From the NCBI GenBank assembly GCA_946530935.1, contig CAMNAJ010000003.1, positions 1-46,333 of the forward strand: DNA of 46,333 bases. The letters are read 5' to 3'. The notes under the pieces were generated by a model. It saw only the letters and a program-made list of their open reading frames with translations. It was not told where the DNA came from and searched no databases. Position 1 is the stretch's first letter, and every line of letters begins with the position of its first letter. Positions 27,857-37,568 of this stretch are shown here, one piece after another. Origin of the DNA: an uncultured Candidatus Saccharibacteria bacterium (GTDB lineage Bacteria > Patescibacteriota > Saccharimonadia > Saccharimonadales > Saccharimonadaceae). A program made the position numbers and the translations under genes.

Positions 27857-29497
27857 ATGGAAAAAATTAGGGAGCAATTAAAAAACACTATAAAAGAATT
27901 ATACGGAATTGATTTTGATGTCGACTTATCAGAAGCTCCAGAGAACATTTCCGCCGATTATTCCACGAATGCCCCTCTAAAACTTGCCAAAGATTTACAT
28001 AAACCACCAATGGTTATCGCTGAAGAATTAAAAGAAAAAATAGATGGCGCTTCCGTATCGGCTCCTGGATTTTTAAATTATACCGTTGATGATGAATATC
28101 TAAATCACGAGATTGCCGAATTGTCTGAAAATTTTGAAAGCATTGTATCGTCCGACGAATACGCTGGAAAGACGATCATCTGCGAGTTTTCTGATCCAAA
28201 TCCATTCAAAGTATTGCACGTCGGCCATCTTTACACATCTATCGTTGGTGATTCGATTTCGCGTCTTTTTGAAAACGCCGGTGCCAAAGTCATTCGAGCA
28301 AATTTTGGTGGCGATGTTGGTCTCCACGTTGCTAAGACCATGTACGTCTTAAGGCAAAAATCTATTGAAGAGCTTACAATCGAAGACATTGCAAGATGCT
28401 ATGTTGAGGGAACTGCGCTTTACGACGAAGATGAAGCTGCCCACGAAGAAATAACTAAACTAAACAAAGAAATATATAAGATTAATAGCGAAAATTTCCA
28501 CGATTCCGATCTTGCTAGGCTATATTGGCGCGGCCGCGAGCTGTCGTATGATTATTTCAACGATTTTTATGCCAAAATCGGTGTTAAATTTGACAAATAC
28601 TATCCAGAATCCACCGTCGCTGCGCTTGGTCTGAACACCGTTAAAGACCAGCTTGGCAGAGGTGTATATGAAATAAGCGATGGAGCCACCATCTTTAATG
28701 GTGAAAAATTTGGTCTTCATACCCGTGTCTTTATTAATAAAGAAGGCGTTCCAACATACGAAGCAAAAGATGTTGGCCTTATTCTCACCAAATGGCAAGA
28801 CTATCATTTTGATAAATCAGTTGTAATTACTGGTAGCGAACAACTTGATTATATGAAAGTTGTTTTAAAATCTATCGAACAATTTGAGCCAGATTTAGTA
28901 GCAAGAACCAGCCATCTGATTCATGGCCTCGTGAAGCTACCAGGAAACGTCAAGATGTCCTCCAGAAAAGGTAATTTTCTAAAAGCCGTCGATGTTCTCG
29001 ACATGATTAAAGACGAGCTGAAGGCTGAATATAATTCCGAAGACGAAAAGGTTATCTTAGCCGCCACCAAATATGCATTTCTAAAATATAAGATGGGCGG
29101 CGATATTATCTTTGATCCAAAGGAATCCGTTAAAATGACTGGTAATTCTGGTCCATATCTTTTATATTCTGCTGTTCGTGCCAAAAAGATTCTTCAAAAG
29201 AGTGAAGCTAAAGGTGAACAAAAAGAGAATTACAAACTAGAGCCAGCCGAAAGAAATCTTATTAAGAAAATCTTAGATTATAAAACCGTACTAAAGGATG
29301 CCACCGACGAAATGTCTCCACATAAAGTCGCAAACTATTTGTACGGACTTGCCCAAGACTTTTCTCGTTTTTACGAAAACTGCCAAGTTAATGGTTGCGA
29401 CAAAGAGATTGAACGCCTAAGATTGGTTCGCACTTATCTTCATGTCATGACACATGGCTTAAATATTCTCGGCATTAATATTCCGGAGGAAATGTAA
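27857..29497 (+). CDS. argS: Arginyl-tRNA synthetase
   Basis: EFSDPNPFKVLHVGHLYTSIVGDSISRLFENAGAKVIRANFGGDVGLH; KMSSRKGN. Confidence 0.95.
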   Translation: MEKIREQLKNTIKELYGIDFDVDLSEAPENISADYSTNAPLKLAKDLHKPPMVIAEELKEKIDGASVSAPGFLNYTVDDEYLNHEIAELSENFESIVSSDEYAGKTIICEFSDPNPFKVLHVGHLYTSIVGDSISRLFENAGAKVIRANFGGDVGLHVAKTMYVLRQKSIEELTIEDIARCYVEGTALYDEDEAAHEEITKLNKEIYKINSENFHDSDLARLYWRGRELSYDYFNDFYAKIGVKFDKYYPESTVAALGLNTVKDQLGRGVYEISDGATIFNGEKFGLHTRVFINKEGVPTYEAKDVGLILTKWQDYHFDKSVVITGSEQLDYMKVVLKSIEQFEPDLVARTSHLIHGLVKLPGNVKMSSRKGNFLKAVDVLDMIKDELKAEYNSEDEKVILAATKYAFLKYKMGGDIIFDPKESVKMTGNSGPYLLYSAVRAKKILQKSEAKGEQKENYKLEPAERNLIKKILDYKTVLKDATDEMSPHKVANYLYGLAQDFSRFYENCQVNGCDKEIERLRLVRTYLHVMTHGLNILGINIPEEM

Positions 29498-30025
29498 ATG
29501 AAAAAAGCAAAACTGCTCTGGATCGACCTAGAAATGACTGGTTTAGATCCAGAAAAAGATAAAATTCTAGAGGTTGCAGCTATTGCCACCGACATGGAGC
29601 TTAACGAAATTGCTCACATGGAAGCAGTAGTAGGGGTTGACGAAGCTCTCATGAAAGAGCGTATGGTCGGTGAATTTTGGGTCAAAAACCAAAGTAGTTA
29701 CGACGCTTTATTTAAACAAAATGCTACAGGTCAAGATATCAAAGACGTTGAAAAACTTCTCTTGGAATTCCTGGACCAGTATTTTGGTGCAGAAATCTAT
29801 CTTGCAGGCAATTCTATCCATCAGGATCGCAGATTCATTGAAAGGGAAATGCCAGAGCTAAATAAAAGACTCCATTACCGCATGCTCGATGTTTCGGCTT
29901 GGAAGATTTATTTCGAAAATGCTTTGAATAAAAAATTTATTAAACCAGACAATCACCGTGCCTTAGATGACATTAATGGTTCGATTGAAGAGTTCAAGTG
30001 GTATTTGTCATTTATTAAAAGGTAG
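29498..30025 (+). CDS. orn: Oligoribonuclease
   Basis: LLWIDLEMTGLDPEKDKILEVAAIATD; LAGNSIHQDRRFIEREMPELNKRLHYRMLDVSAWK; HRALDDINGSIEEFKWY. Confidence 0.93.
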   Translation: MKKAKLLWIDLEMTGLDPEKDKILEVAAIATDMELNEIAHMEAVVGVDEALMKERMVGEFWVKNQSSYDALFKQNATGQDIKDVEKLLLEFLDQYFGAEIYLAGNSIHQDRRFIEREMPELNKRLHYRMLDVSAWKIYFENALNKKFIKPDNHRALDDINGSIEEFKWYLSFIKR

Positions 30026-30030
30026 GGAAT

Positions 30031-30309
30031 ATGAAAATAGAAGAAGTCACCGGTATCGGGAAATATGATGAGAAAATCGAAAAAGAACGAACATTATATT
30101 TAAAAGACGAAAAAGTCTTTCTTGTTGTCAATAAAAACACCATTGAAGTCCGTACGGATAGCGAACTCAGTAAACTTCTCAAGGAAAAATATGAATCCGT
30201 CATGGAGTCACGTTATTTTGGCCGCGGTGGCATCGAAATTGTGTTAGCCGGTCAGCTAACAAAAAGCGAACTAGAAGATCTAGTTCGCTTAAGCTACAAT
30301 CTTAGCTAA
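30031..30309 (+). CDS. Hypothetical 92 aa protein
   Basis: ORF directly after orn; abuts the convergent mscL stop with no spacer. Confidence 0.65.
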   Translation: MKIEEVTGIGKYDEKIEKERTLYLKDEKVFLVVNKNTIEVRTDSELSKLLKEKYESVMESRYFGRGGIEIVLAGQLTKSELEDLVRLSYNLS

Positions 30310-30717
30310 TTATTTTTCTTTCTTAGCTTCACGACGGCGATTCAAACGATTCATCGCCTTAACTATCATAAAGATTACCCAAGCGATAATCAAGAATTGA
30401 ATCACATTTTGGATAAAGCTACCGTATCTAATTACTGCTTCGTCACCAGTGCCGAAGAAGTTAGGAATTGTGATAACAAGACCAGTGAAATCAACGCCAC
30501 CAGCAATTAGCCCCACGATTGGCATAACGATATCATTCACAAGGGAATTAACAATCGCCGTGAATGCGCCACCTACTGCCACACCTACGGCGAGTTCAAC
30601 TACCGATCCGCGGTTAATGAATTCTACAAACTCTTTTTTTAGGCCATGGCTTTTCTCGCGTGCAGCTGCTAGTTTCTCTTTTGCTTTTTCTGACTTTTTC
30701 TCGGTTTTTTCTGCCAT
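30310..30717 (-). CDS. mscL: Large-conductance mechanosensitive channel MscL
   Basis: [44 protein letters not shown]...[26 protein letters not shown]. Confidence 0.93.
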   Translation of the reverse strand: MAEKTEKKSEKAKEKLAAAREKSHGLKKEFVEFINRGSVVELAVGVAVGGAFTAIVNSLVNDIVMPIVGLIAGGVDFTGLVITIPNFFGTGDEAVIRYGSFIQNVIQFLIIAWVIFMIVKAMNRLNRRREAKKEK

Positions 30718-30729
30718 TTGGCTCCTTTC

Positions 30730-31344
30730 TTATTTTGCTTCTGAGAAATTTTTAAATTGTTCACTGAGATTATCTAAACTCTTAAACGAAGCATTCAAAA
30801 AATCCTTGTACGATTGATCACTCACCGCACCATAGATAGTTTTCATCTCCGTTTGAATTAGAGAAATCTCAGACGACATCTTGGCTGCAAAGATACGGTC
30901 AAGCATCCCGTTAATCTTTGCTTCAAATAACTCATTATGAAGCTCTTGTTGAGATGCTTCAAACTTTGCTTTGGTTTTCTTATTTTCAGAACCACTCTTA
31001 TAGGAATATTTAGTCGTGATATATTTAGTAAGCTCGCTATTCGTATTAGAAAGAACTGTGTTCAAAGACGCACCGTTCGCTCTTAAACCAGAGTTTTTAA
31101 TGTAAGGTTGGAAGTTAGTAATCTCCTGAGTTGTGCCATCAAGATGAAGCTTAAGTGCTACAGATAAGTCTTTTGCGCTCTTTTTATTGCCACCCACAAT
31201 TGAACCAAAAATAATAATACCAATTACTGCTACCACCCCAATCAATGCTATTTTAAAAATCGGTGAAGAAAGTAGTCCTGATTTTGGTGCCTTTGGTGGG
31301 CGAACATTATTAGAGATTTGCGAGAGATACTCTTGTTGGTTCAT
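30730..31344 (-). CDS. Hypothetical single-TM protein
   Basis: 204 aa ORF with FKIALIGVVAVIGIIIFGSIVGG TM; leaderless promoter shared with dnaG. Confidence 0.7.
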   Translation of the reverse strand: MNQQEYLSQISNNVRPPKAPKSGLLSSPIFKIALIGVVAVIGIIIFGSIVGGNKKSAKDLSVALKLHLDGTTQEITNFQPYIKNSGLRANGASLNTVLSNTNSELTKYITTKYSYKSGSENKKTKAKFEASQQELHNELFEAKINGMLDRIFAAKMSSEISLIQTEMKTIYGAVSDQSYKDFLNASFKSLDNLSEQFKNFSEAK

Positions 31345-31361
31345 GCTATAATTATACCATG
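31342..31361. promoter_or_regulatory. Divergent promoter with overlapping palindromic -10 (TATAATTATA)
   Basis: CATGCTATAATTATACCATG: TGC-TATAAT-N6-ATG on + and TGG-TATAAT-N6-ATG on -. Confidence 0.7.
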
Positions 31362-32993
31362 AACGATGCGAAGGAGGAAATTAAATCTCGGCTTAGCATT
31401 GAAGATGTGGTTGGGCGCTATGTGGAGCTGAAACGGGCCGGCCGTAACTTAAAAGGCCATTCACCTTGGGGAGTAGACAAAACTCCAAGTTTTATGGTTT
31501 CTCCAGAAAAAGGCATTTGGCATGATTTTTCCGCCAACAAAGGCGGCGATATTTTCACCTTTGTTATGGAAGTTGAGGGAATCAGTTTCAAAGACGCAAT
31601 GGAAAAGCTTGCTGCTGAAGCCGGGGTTGATTTAACTAAATATCGTGGCGGTGATCCAAATATCACCAGGCGAAAACTTCGCGCTAAAGAAGCCTTAGAA
31701 CTTGCCACTCGTTATTATCAAGCCTGTCTTGCCCGTAATCGCAACGTCTGTGAATACGTTTTTTATAAACGAAACTTAAATCGCGGCACCGTAAGAGAAT
31801 TCAAAATTGGCTATTCTCCAGCAAGCGGCAAAGCCCTTTACGACGTCTTAACAAAACGCGATTTTAAAGATCAAGAGCTTCGCGACGCCGGTCTTTTAAA
31901 CCAATACGGAAAAGATATGTTTAGAGATCGCATGATGATACCATTTATTGATACTACCGGCAACATTATCGGGTTTACTGCTAGGATTGTTGGTAAAGGT
32001 GAACCAAAATACTTGAACACCCAAGATACAATTCTATTCAATAAATCACGCTTTATCTTTGGTTTGCACAATGCCAAAGAATCTATCCGAAAAAATGGCT
32101 TCGTAGTCATTGTGGAAGGAAATATGGATGTCATTTCGTCTCATCAAGCAGGTGTCAAAGAGGCAGTTGCTACATCCGGCACTGCTATGACGGAACAACA
32201 AATCAAAGCTCTTTCAAATCTCACATCAGATATTCGTCTTGCCTATGATGGCGATGAAGCTGGCGTTAAAGCGACAGAACGTGCTATCATGCTAGCCGGT
32301 GATCTCGGCATTGATCTAACTGTAATTTCCGATTATCACGGTGCCAAAGACCCAGACGAACTAATTCAAAAAGACCCAAAGCTTTGGCAACAAGCTGTCG
32401 AAGAGCGTGTGCCAGCTGTTGATTGGCTTCTTCAAAAATATGAAGAAAATCTCAACCTCCGCCTCGCCCCCGACAAAAAGAAATATTCCGATGTCGCCTT
32501 AAAACTTCTCGGTTATATTAAAGATGAAGTTGAACGTGCCACCTATGAAGAAAAAGTTGCCAAAAAACTTGGTATCGAGGTTGAAATACTGCGAAAAAAA
32601 GGCACTCGCTTGACTAAAAAACTTGAGGAATCTGCAAATAGTAAGTTCTATAAGAAACCAAAAACTACTATTATTCCAGACCATATTAAGAAAATGGAAA
32701 ATAGTCTTCTGGCTCTAAAAATTTTCGGCGGAGTCACAAAAACTAAAATCCCATTTGATGTTCCAGAAGAAGAAACTAAAATTGATGAACTTGAATTAAT
32801 CTTTTCGAGCGACCATGAAAACATCAAAGACCCAGATTACGAAAAAGAGGCCGCCGAATTAATGGGGCGCTATAACGCTGAATATAAAAAAGAACGTATC
32901 AAAGAACTAAACGAAAAACTATCCACCGTTGACGAAGAATCTACAGAGTACGACAAGATACTGCGAGAGATTACTGACTTGCAAAAATCCTAA
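31359..32993 (+). CDS. dnaG: DNA primase DnaG (zinc-ligand-less N-terminal domain)
   Basis: IEDVVGRYVELKRAGRNLKGHSPWGVDKTPSFMVSPEKGIWHDFSANKGGDIFTFV; TOPRIM IVEGNMDVISSHQAGVKEAVATSGTAMT. Confidence 0.93.
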   Translation: MNDAKEEIKSRLSIEDVVGRYVELKRAGRNLKGHSPWGVDKTPSFMVSPEKGIWHDFSANKGGDIFTFVMEVEGISFKDAMEKLAAEAGVDLTKYRGGDPNITRRKLRAKEALELATRYYQACLARNRNVCEYVFYKRNLNRGTVREFKIGYSPASGKALYDVLTKRDFKDQELRDAGLLNQYGKDMFRDRMMIPFIDTTGNIIGFTARIVGKGEPKYLNTQDTILFNKSRFIFGLHNAKESIRKNGFVVIVEGNMDVISSHQAGVKEAVATSGTAMTEQQIKALSNLTSDIRLAYDGDEAGVKATERAIMLAGDLGIDLTVISDYHGAKDPDELIQKDPKLWQQAVEERVPAVDWLLQKYEENLNLRLAPDKKKYSDVALKLLGYIKDEVERATYEEKVAKKLGIEVEILRKKGTRLTKKLEESANSKFYKKPKTTIIPDHIKKMENSLLALKIFGGVTKTKIPFDVPEEETKIDELELIFSSDHENIKDPDYEKEAAELMGRYNAEYKKERIKELNEKLSTVDEESTEYDKILREITDLQKS

Positions 32994-33014
32994 ATCTAGT
33001 CTATACTTTATTCA

Positions 33015-33989
33015 ATGAATTCTAATAGTGATGATATTTTGAATCCAAGCGATTTAGCGCTTGATTTTGATGAGCCAGAATCATCTGATCTCGAAGGAGA
33101 AGAAGAGCTTAGCGACGAAGATCTCGCCATTACGGCCGAGAATGTCGACGCTTTTGCTGATGATTCTGTTCGCCTCTATCTTCGTGAAATTGGTAAAATT
33201 CCACTTCTCACCCCAGAAGAGGAAGCCGATCTCGCACAGCGTATTGTAAAAGGTGACAAAAAAGCTAAAGACAAAATGGTTGAATCAAACATGCGTCTTG
33301 TTGTTTCAATTGCTAAACGCTATGGTGGTCGTGGTCTCGACTTCCTTGATCTCATCCAAGAGGGAAATACTGGTCTTCTTCGTGCTGTTGAAAAATTTGA
33401 TCCAGAAAAAGGCTTTAAATTTTCAACCTACGCCACTTGGTGGGTTCGCCAAGCCATCACTCGTGCTATTGCTGATCAGGCTCGTACCATTCGTATTCCA
33501 GTCCATATGGTTGAAACGATTAATAAGGTTCTTCGTACCACTCGTAAGCTCACTTCCGAGCTAAATCGCGAACCAACCAATGAAGAAATCGCTAAAGAAC
33601 TCGATATGGAGCCAGAAAAAGTAGACTATGTCATGCGCATCAAACAGGACATCGCCTCTCTTGATGCTTCCGTCGGTCGTGAAGGTGATGATGAAGATTC
33701 CGTACTCGGTGATTTTGTTGAAGATGAAGAACGCGATTCGCCAGAAGATTCTGCCGCTAACCAAATTTTAAAAGAACAATTATCAGAAATAATTGCAACC
33801 CTCACCGACAGGGAACAAAAAATCATTCGCCTCCGTTTTGGTATCGGTGGCGGTCGTCCTCATACTCTTGAAGAAGTCGGTAATGAATTTGATGTTACCC
33901 GTGAGCGTATCCGCCAGATTGAAGCAAAGGCTCTCTCAAAACTTCGCAAGAATAAAGATACGAAAAAACTACACGAATATCTAAAATAG
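33015..33989 (+). CDS. rpoD: Primary RNA polymerase sigma factor (sigma70/RpoD family)
   Basis: [95 protein letters not shown]. Confidence 0.96.
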   Translation: MNSNSDDILNPSDLALDFDEPESSDLEGEEELSDEDLAITAENVDAFADDSVRLYLREIGKIPLLTPEEEADLAQRIVKGDKKAKDKMVESNMRLVVSIAKRYGGRGLDFLDLIQEGNTGLLRAVEKFDPEKGFKFSTYATWWVRQAITRAIADQARTIRIPVHMVETINKVLRTTRKLTSELNREPTNEEIAKELDMEPEKVDYVMRIKQDIASLDASVGREGDDEDSVLGDFVEDEERDSPEDSAANQILKEQLSEIIATLTDREQKIIRLRFGIGGGRPHTLEEVGNEFDVTRERIRQIEAKALSKLRKNKDTKKLHEYLK

Positions 33990-33996
33990 GAGGTAT

Positions 33997-34467
33997 ATGT
34001 TAAAAAAACTAACTATATTTGTAGCAACACTCGTAATGGGTATTGCTGTTTTGGCCGTACCGACCGCTAATGTTATGGCAGATGGCCCTAGTCAGCACAG
34101 CCAGACTACTCACCAAAACGTAGCAGTTAATGACGGCGGCACAAAAACAGCTATTTTAAACAAATGTGGTTCGCAAGCTGACGATGAAAACGGCGGCGGC
34201 ATCATGTGCCTTCTAAGAGAAGGTCTTAATATCATGACTTACGTCGTTGGTGCTCTTGGTTTTGCTGCCATTGTTTGGTGTGGCATCCTCTATCTCACCG
34301 CTGGCGACAATGAAGAACAAGTCAAAAAAGCCAAACGTCGTATCTTTGAAGTGATTGTTGGCGTTGCTCTATTTATTCTTGCTAACGCCATTGTTCAATG
34401 GCTCACCGGTGATACCCCAGATACTGGCAATATCTTTCCTCCAGCAATTTACTCTATTATCGGGTAA
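33997..34467 (+). CDS. VirB2/TrbC-like pilin or small two-TM secreted protein
   Basis: Signal peptide; NIMTYVVGALGFAAIVWCGILYLTAGDNEEQVKKAKRRIFEVIVGVALFILANAIVQWL. Confidence 0.6.
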   Translation: MLKKLTIFVATLVMGIAVLAVPTANVMADGPSQHSQTTHQNVAVNDGGTKTAILNKCGSQADDENGGGIMCLLREGLNIMTYVVGALGFAAIVWCGILYLTAGDNEEQVKKAKRRIFEVIVGVALFILANAIVQWLTGDTPDTGNIFPPAIYSIIG

Positions 34468-34470
34468 ATT

Positions 34471-35382
34471 ATGCGTCGTCTATTAGTTGTTTATAATCCA
34501 AACTCTTCAAATTATATTCGTGTAAAAAACGAAGTTTTAGATAGGTTGCCAGAATTAAATGGCTTCATTATTGGTAAATTTATCATCGAAAAAGCACCTT
34601 TTGAAAAAAACGTTGATCGTTTAATTAAGGTCTTACAAGATGGCGATATCGTTCTTTCTGCTGGCGGTGACGCTACGGCTTCTGTTTGTGCAAACGCCAT
34701 TTTAATCTCCGAGAAAGACGCTTCGCTCTCAGTCTTACCTTACGGAAACTTCAACGATCTAGCAAGAACCTTGAGAACATTTGAATTAGACGACGTTTTA
34801 AAGAATGATTTTAAAACTGTGAATCTTTATCCTCTAGATATTATTGCTGATGGAGAACATTGGCGCTACGCAACCTGTTATGTCACAATCGGCATGACTG
34901 CCGAAGCTGTCGAGCTATTTGATAATCAAAAGATTCGTAAAAAACTTCAAAAAGGCCACAAAAGCTCTTGGCGTTCATACATTTATCTGGCTAAATGGTA
35001 TTTTAAAAATCGTCGCAAAAAAACATTTATCCCAGAATTTAAGCTAAATGGCGTGTTACAGCACAAAAAAACTTCAGATTATGCCGCCGTGAATGGTCGT
35101 TCAATGTCTCGTATTATGAAGGGCGGGGAAGACTATTTGAAACCAGTTATTTTTAGAAGCGAAACCGACCGTCTCGCTACAAATCTATGGCGTCTAGTAA
35201 AACTAATGACGAAAAGTATTCTTTCGCGCGTGCCTGGACACGACACCAAGGGTGACGTACTAGAATTTTTGGAACCATCAGATGTAGAACTTCAAGCCGA
35301 AGGCGAGTATAAGACCTTCGAAAAGGTTAATAAAATTGAGATTAGGAAAACCAAAAAATGTCTGAAAGTAGTTCAAAACTAG
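34471..35382 (+). CDS. Diacylglycerol/lipid kinase family protein
   Basis: VVYNPNSSNYIRVKNEV; GDIVLSAGGDATASVCANAIL; LSVLPYGNFNDLARTL. Confidence 0.8.
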   Translation: MRRLLVVYNPNSSNYIRVKNEVLDRLPELNGFIIGKFIIEKAPFEKNVDRLIKVLQDGDIVLSAGGDATASVCANAILISEKDASLSVLPYGNFNDLARTLRTFELDDVLKNDFKTVNLYPLDIIADGEHWRYATCYVTIGMTAEAVELFDNQKIRKKLQKGHKSSWRSYIYLAKWYFKNRRKKTFIPEFKLNGVLQHKKTSDYAAVNGRSMSRIMKGGEDYLKPVIFRSETDRLATNLWRLVKLMTKSILSRVPGHDTKGDVLEFLEPSDVELQAEGEYKTFEKVNKIEIRKTKKCLKVVQN

Positions 35383-36158
35383 AGCAAATCATCGCCTACA
35401 TGAAGACGCACTGGCCTAGCCAGGTCAAACCAGAGTGGCAAGTGGGTTTAAATGACTATGCTACAATTCTCCCAAAAGTTCTAAAGGACTTAACTATATC
35501 AAAAACCAAGAGTCGTAATTTAATTCGCATTGCTGGGCTATCCGGTTCCGGTAAAACCACTCAACTTCTTCCTGCTACCGAAAGCTATTTTAAGAATAGG
35601 GAATTAGACCCAGTTTTAGTTGCAGCCCGTGTTTTCGTAGAATATCACCCCCATTTTAAAGAAATCAGGGACTACTACGGTGAAGAAAACCTTCGCAAGA
35701 TGACTGATGAGTTTTCAACAATTATGCTCTTTCTCGCTATTACGGAGCTAATTAAAAATGGCTACGACATTATTCTAGATGTAACTCTCCTTGATCCAGC
35801 GATGGAAAAAATCCTTCAGGAGATGCTTGAGGCGGCCAAATATAATCAGATCATTTTAATGATTGCCATTTCTCCAGTTATTACGGAAAAGTTTTTAAGT
35901 GGCCGCGCTTGGCGACACACCAAAGAAACCGAAGAGGAATTCATTCGCGCGACCAAAAAGTCACTTGTTTACTATGCAGAAAACCATCCAGATACGCATA
36001 TTATTCTTTGGAGTGTTTATGATAAACCACCAATCTTTGATGGCAAAATCAAGGACTGTTTGGGGATATTTGAAGATTATCAAATGCGTACGCTTCCTCC
36101 GAAAAAAGATGATGATGAGCGCCGTGAGGCTAAAATAGAATATCTTAAAAATCTTTAA
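35358..36158 (+). CDS. P-loop kinase with zeta-toxin-like architecture
   Basis: LIRIAGLSGSGKTTQLLPATESYF Walker A; NGYDIILDVTLLDPAMEKIL; SGRAWRHTKETEEEFIRATKKSL. Confidence 0.6.
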   Translation: MSESSSKLEQIIAYMKTHWPSQVKPEWQVGLNDYATILPKVLKDLTISKTKSRNLIRIAGLSGSGKTTQLLPATESYFKNRELDPVLVAARVFVEYHPHFKEIRDYYGEENLRKMTDEFSTIMLFLAITELIKNGYDIILDVTLLDPAMEKILQEMLEAAKYNQIILMIAISPVITEKFLSGRAWRHTKETEEEFIRATKKSLVYYAENHPDTHIILWSVYDKPPIFDGKIKDCLGIFEDYQMRTLPPKKDDDERREAKIEYLKNL

Positions 36159-36971
36159 TTAAAGCTCTGGTAAAGTGATTTCTGGAAAATTAGTTCTAAT
36201 ATGGTCGGCGTAGCCAGCATCGATGTTTTTCCAGGCTTCTTTCATACGGTCGATATCGGCCGTATCTTTAAACTGTGACAAAAATGCCGATTCAAAATCC
36301 TTTGGTACTGGACGAGAAAGTATTCTCGCCTCATCCATCTGTGGGTTACCTGTACCAGCAAAGCAGAAATCAATTACGCCAATCACTTTATCATTCTCAT
36401 CGAGAAGGATATTTCCAAGATTTAAATCTCCGTGCACCAGTTTATTTTGCTCTGTCGCTTTGATAAAATCATGGTCTGCATCGATGTGTTTAGCGTAGTG
36501 CTCGTAATCTAGCTCTTTTAAAAAATTCGACAAAGGATATTTTACTTCTTTTGGTGCACCGCGAAGATCAATTCCAGAAAGTTCCTTAATAAACTTTGCA
36601 ACATCATATGCTGCCCCAGTTAAAGCGGTGTGCGATAGATGATAAATCCTATCTCCAAGCGTATACCCCTCAATTTTTTGATGTACTGAATACGGGCGGT
36701 GTTTTTTATCATAATAAAGTTTCATCTGTGGAGTATAAAAACTAGTTTTACCATCCACAAAATTACAAACGGCCGCATCTTTTATAATCATTTTTGACCA
36801 AAAAGGGTTTCTCGGAAATCTGAAAAAATACGATCCTTCGTTTGTAGTAACTTCAATTACGATATTTGTCCACCCAGTTAGAATATGCTCGGTCTGTACA
36901 ATTTTTTTCTCTGGGAAAGTCTCGGCAATAATCTTATCTAACGGGTCCTTGGTAGTAAAAAAACTCACCAT
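36159..36971 (-). CDS. Aminoglycoside/choline kinase-like phosphotransferase (APH fold)
   Basis: LVHGDLNLGNILLDENDKVIGVIDFCFAGTGNPQMD. Confidence 0.85.
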   Translation of the reverse strand: MVSFFTTKDPLDKIIAETFPEKKIVQTEHILTGWTNIVIEVTTNEGSYFFRFPRNPFWSKMIIKDAAVCNFVDGKTSFYTPQMKLYYDKKHRPYSVHQKIEGYTLGDRIYHLSHTALTGAAYDVAKFIKELSGIDLRGAPKEVKYPLSNFLKELDYEHYAKHIDADHDFIKATEQNKLVHGDLNLGNILLDENDKVIGVIDFCFAGTGNPQMDEARILSRPVPKDFESAFLSQFKDTADIDRMKEAWKNIDAGYADHIRTNFPEITLPEL

Positions 36972-37001
36972 ATATATATTATATCATGTTATACTTAAGA
37001 T

Positions 37002-37568
37002 ATGGAAAATGTAAAAATCCTCGCTATTGTTGGCATGAGCGGTAGTGGTAAATCCGTCATTGTCGACCATCTTACCGATAAAGGCTATCCTAAAGTATAC
37101 TTTGGGGGCATGATCTATAAAGAAATGGAAAAACGCGGCATCGTGCGCACCGAAGATGGTGAATCTGAAAAAGAATTCCGCGAAATGATTCGCGAAACAG
37201 AAGGCAAAGACTGGGTAGTTCGCCAAGTCATCGCCGAGACTAAAGATCTTATCTCTGCCGGCCAAAAGCGAATCATTCTAGATGGCGTTTATTCATGGAC
37301 CGAATACAAAACTTTAAAACATGAATTTCCGCAGTGTTTAACCTTCATCGCCATTGTTGTAGATAAAAAACTTCGCTATAAGCGTGTAGCTGTTCGTCCA
37401 AACCGTCCTTTTGATACTACTGCCATCCGTGAACGCGACCGCTCTGAAATTGAAAACCTAGAAAAAGGTGGGCCAATCGCCGCCGCGGATTATTATGTAC
37501 TAAATAACGGCACCATCGAGGATGTAAAAACTCGCGTGGACGAAATACTAAAGGAGATTGAGTTTTGA
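37002..37568 (+). CDS. P-loop kinase, dephospho-CoA kinase-like / UPF0200-like
   Basis: ILAIVGMSGSGKSVIVDHLTDKGYPKVYFGGMIYKEMEKRGI; REMIRETEGKDWVVRQVI; IILDGVYSWTEYKTLK. Confidence 0.7.
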   Translation: MENVKILAIVGMSGSGKSVIVDHLTDKGYPKVYFGGMIYKEMEKRGIVRTEDGESEKEFREMIRETEGKDWVVRQVIAETKDLISAGQKRIILDGVYSWTEYKTLKHEFPQCLTFIAIVVDKKLRYKRVAVRPNRPFDTTAIRERDRSEIENLEKGGPIAAADYYVLNNGTIEDVKTRVDEILKEIEF

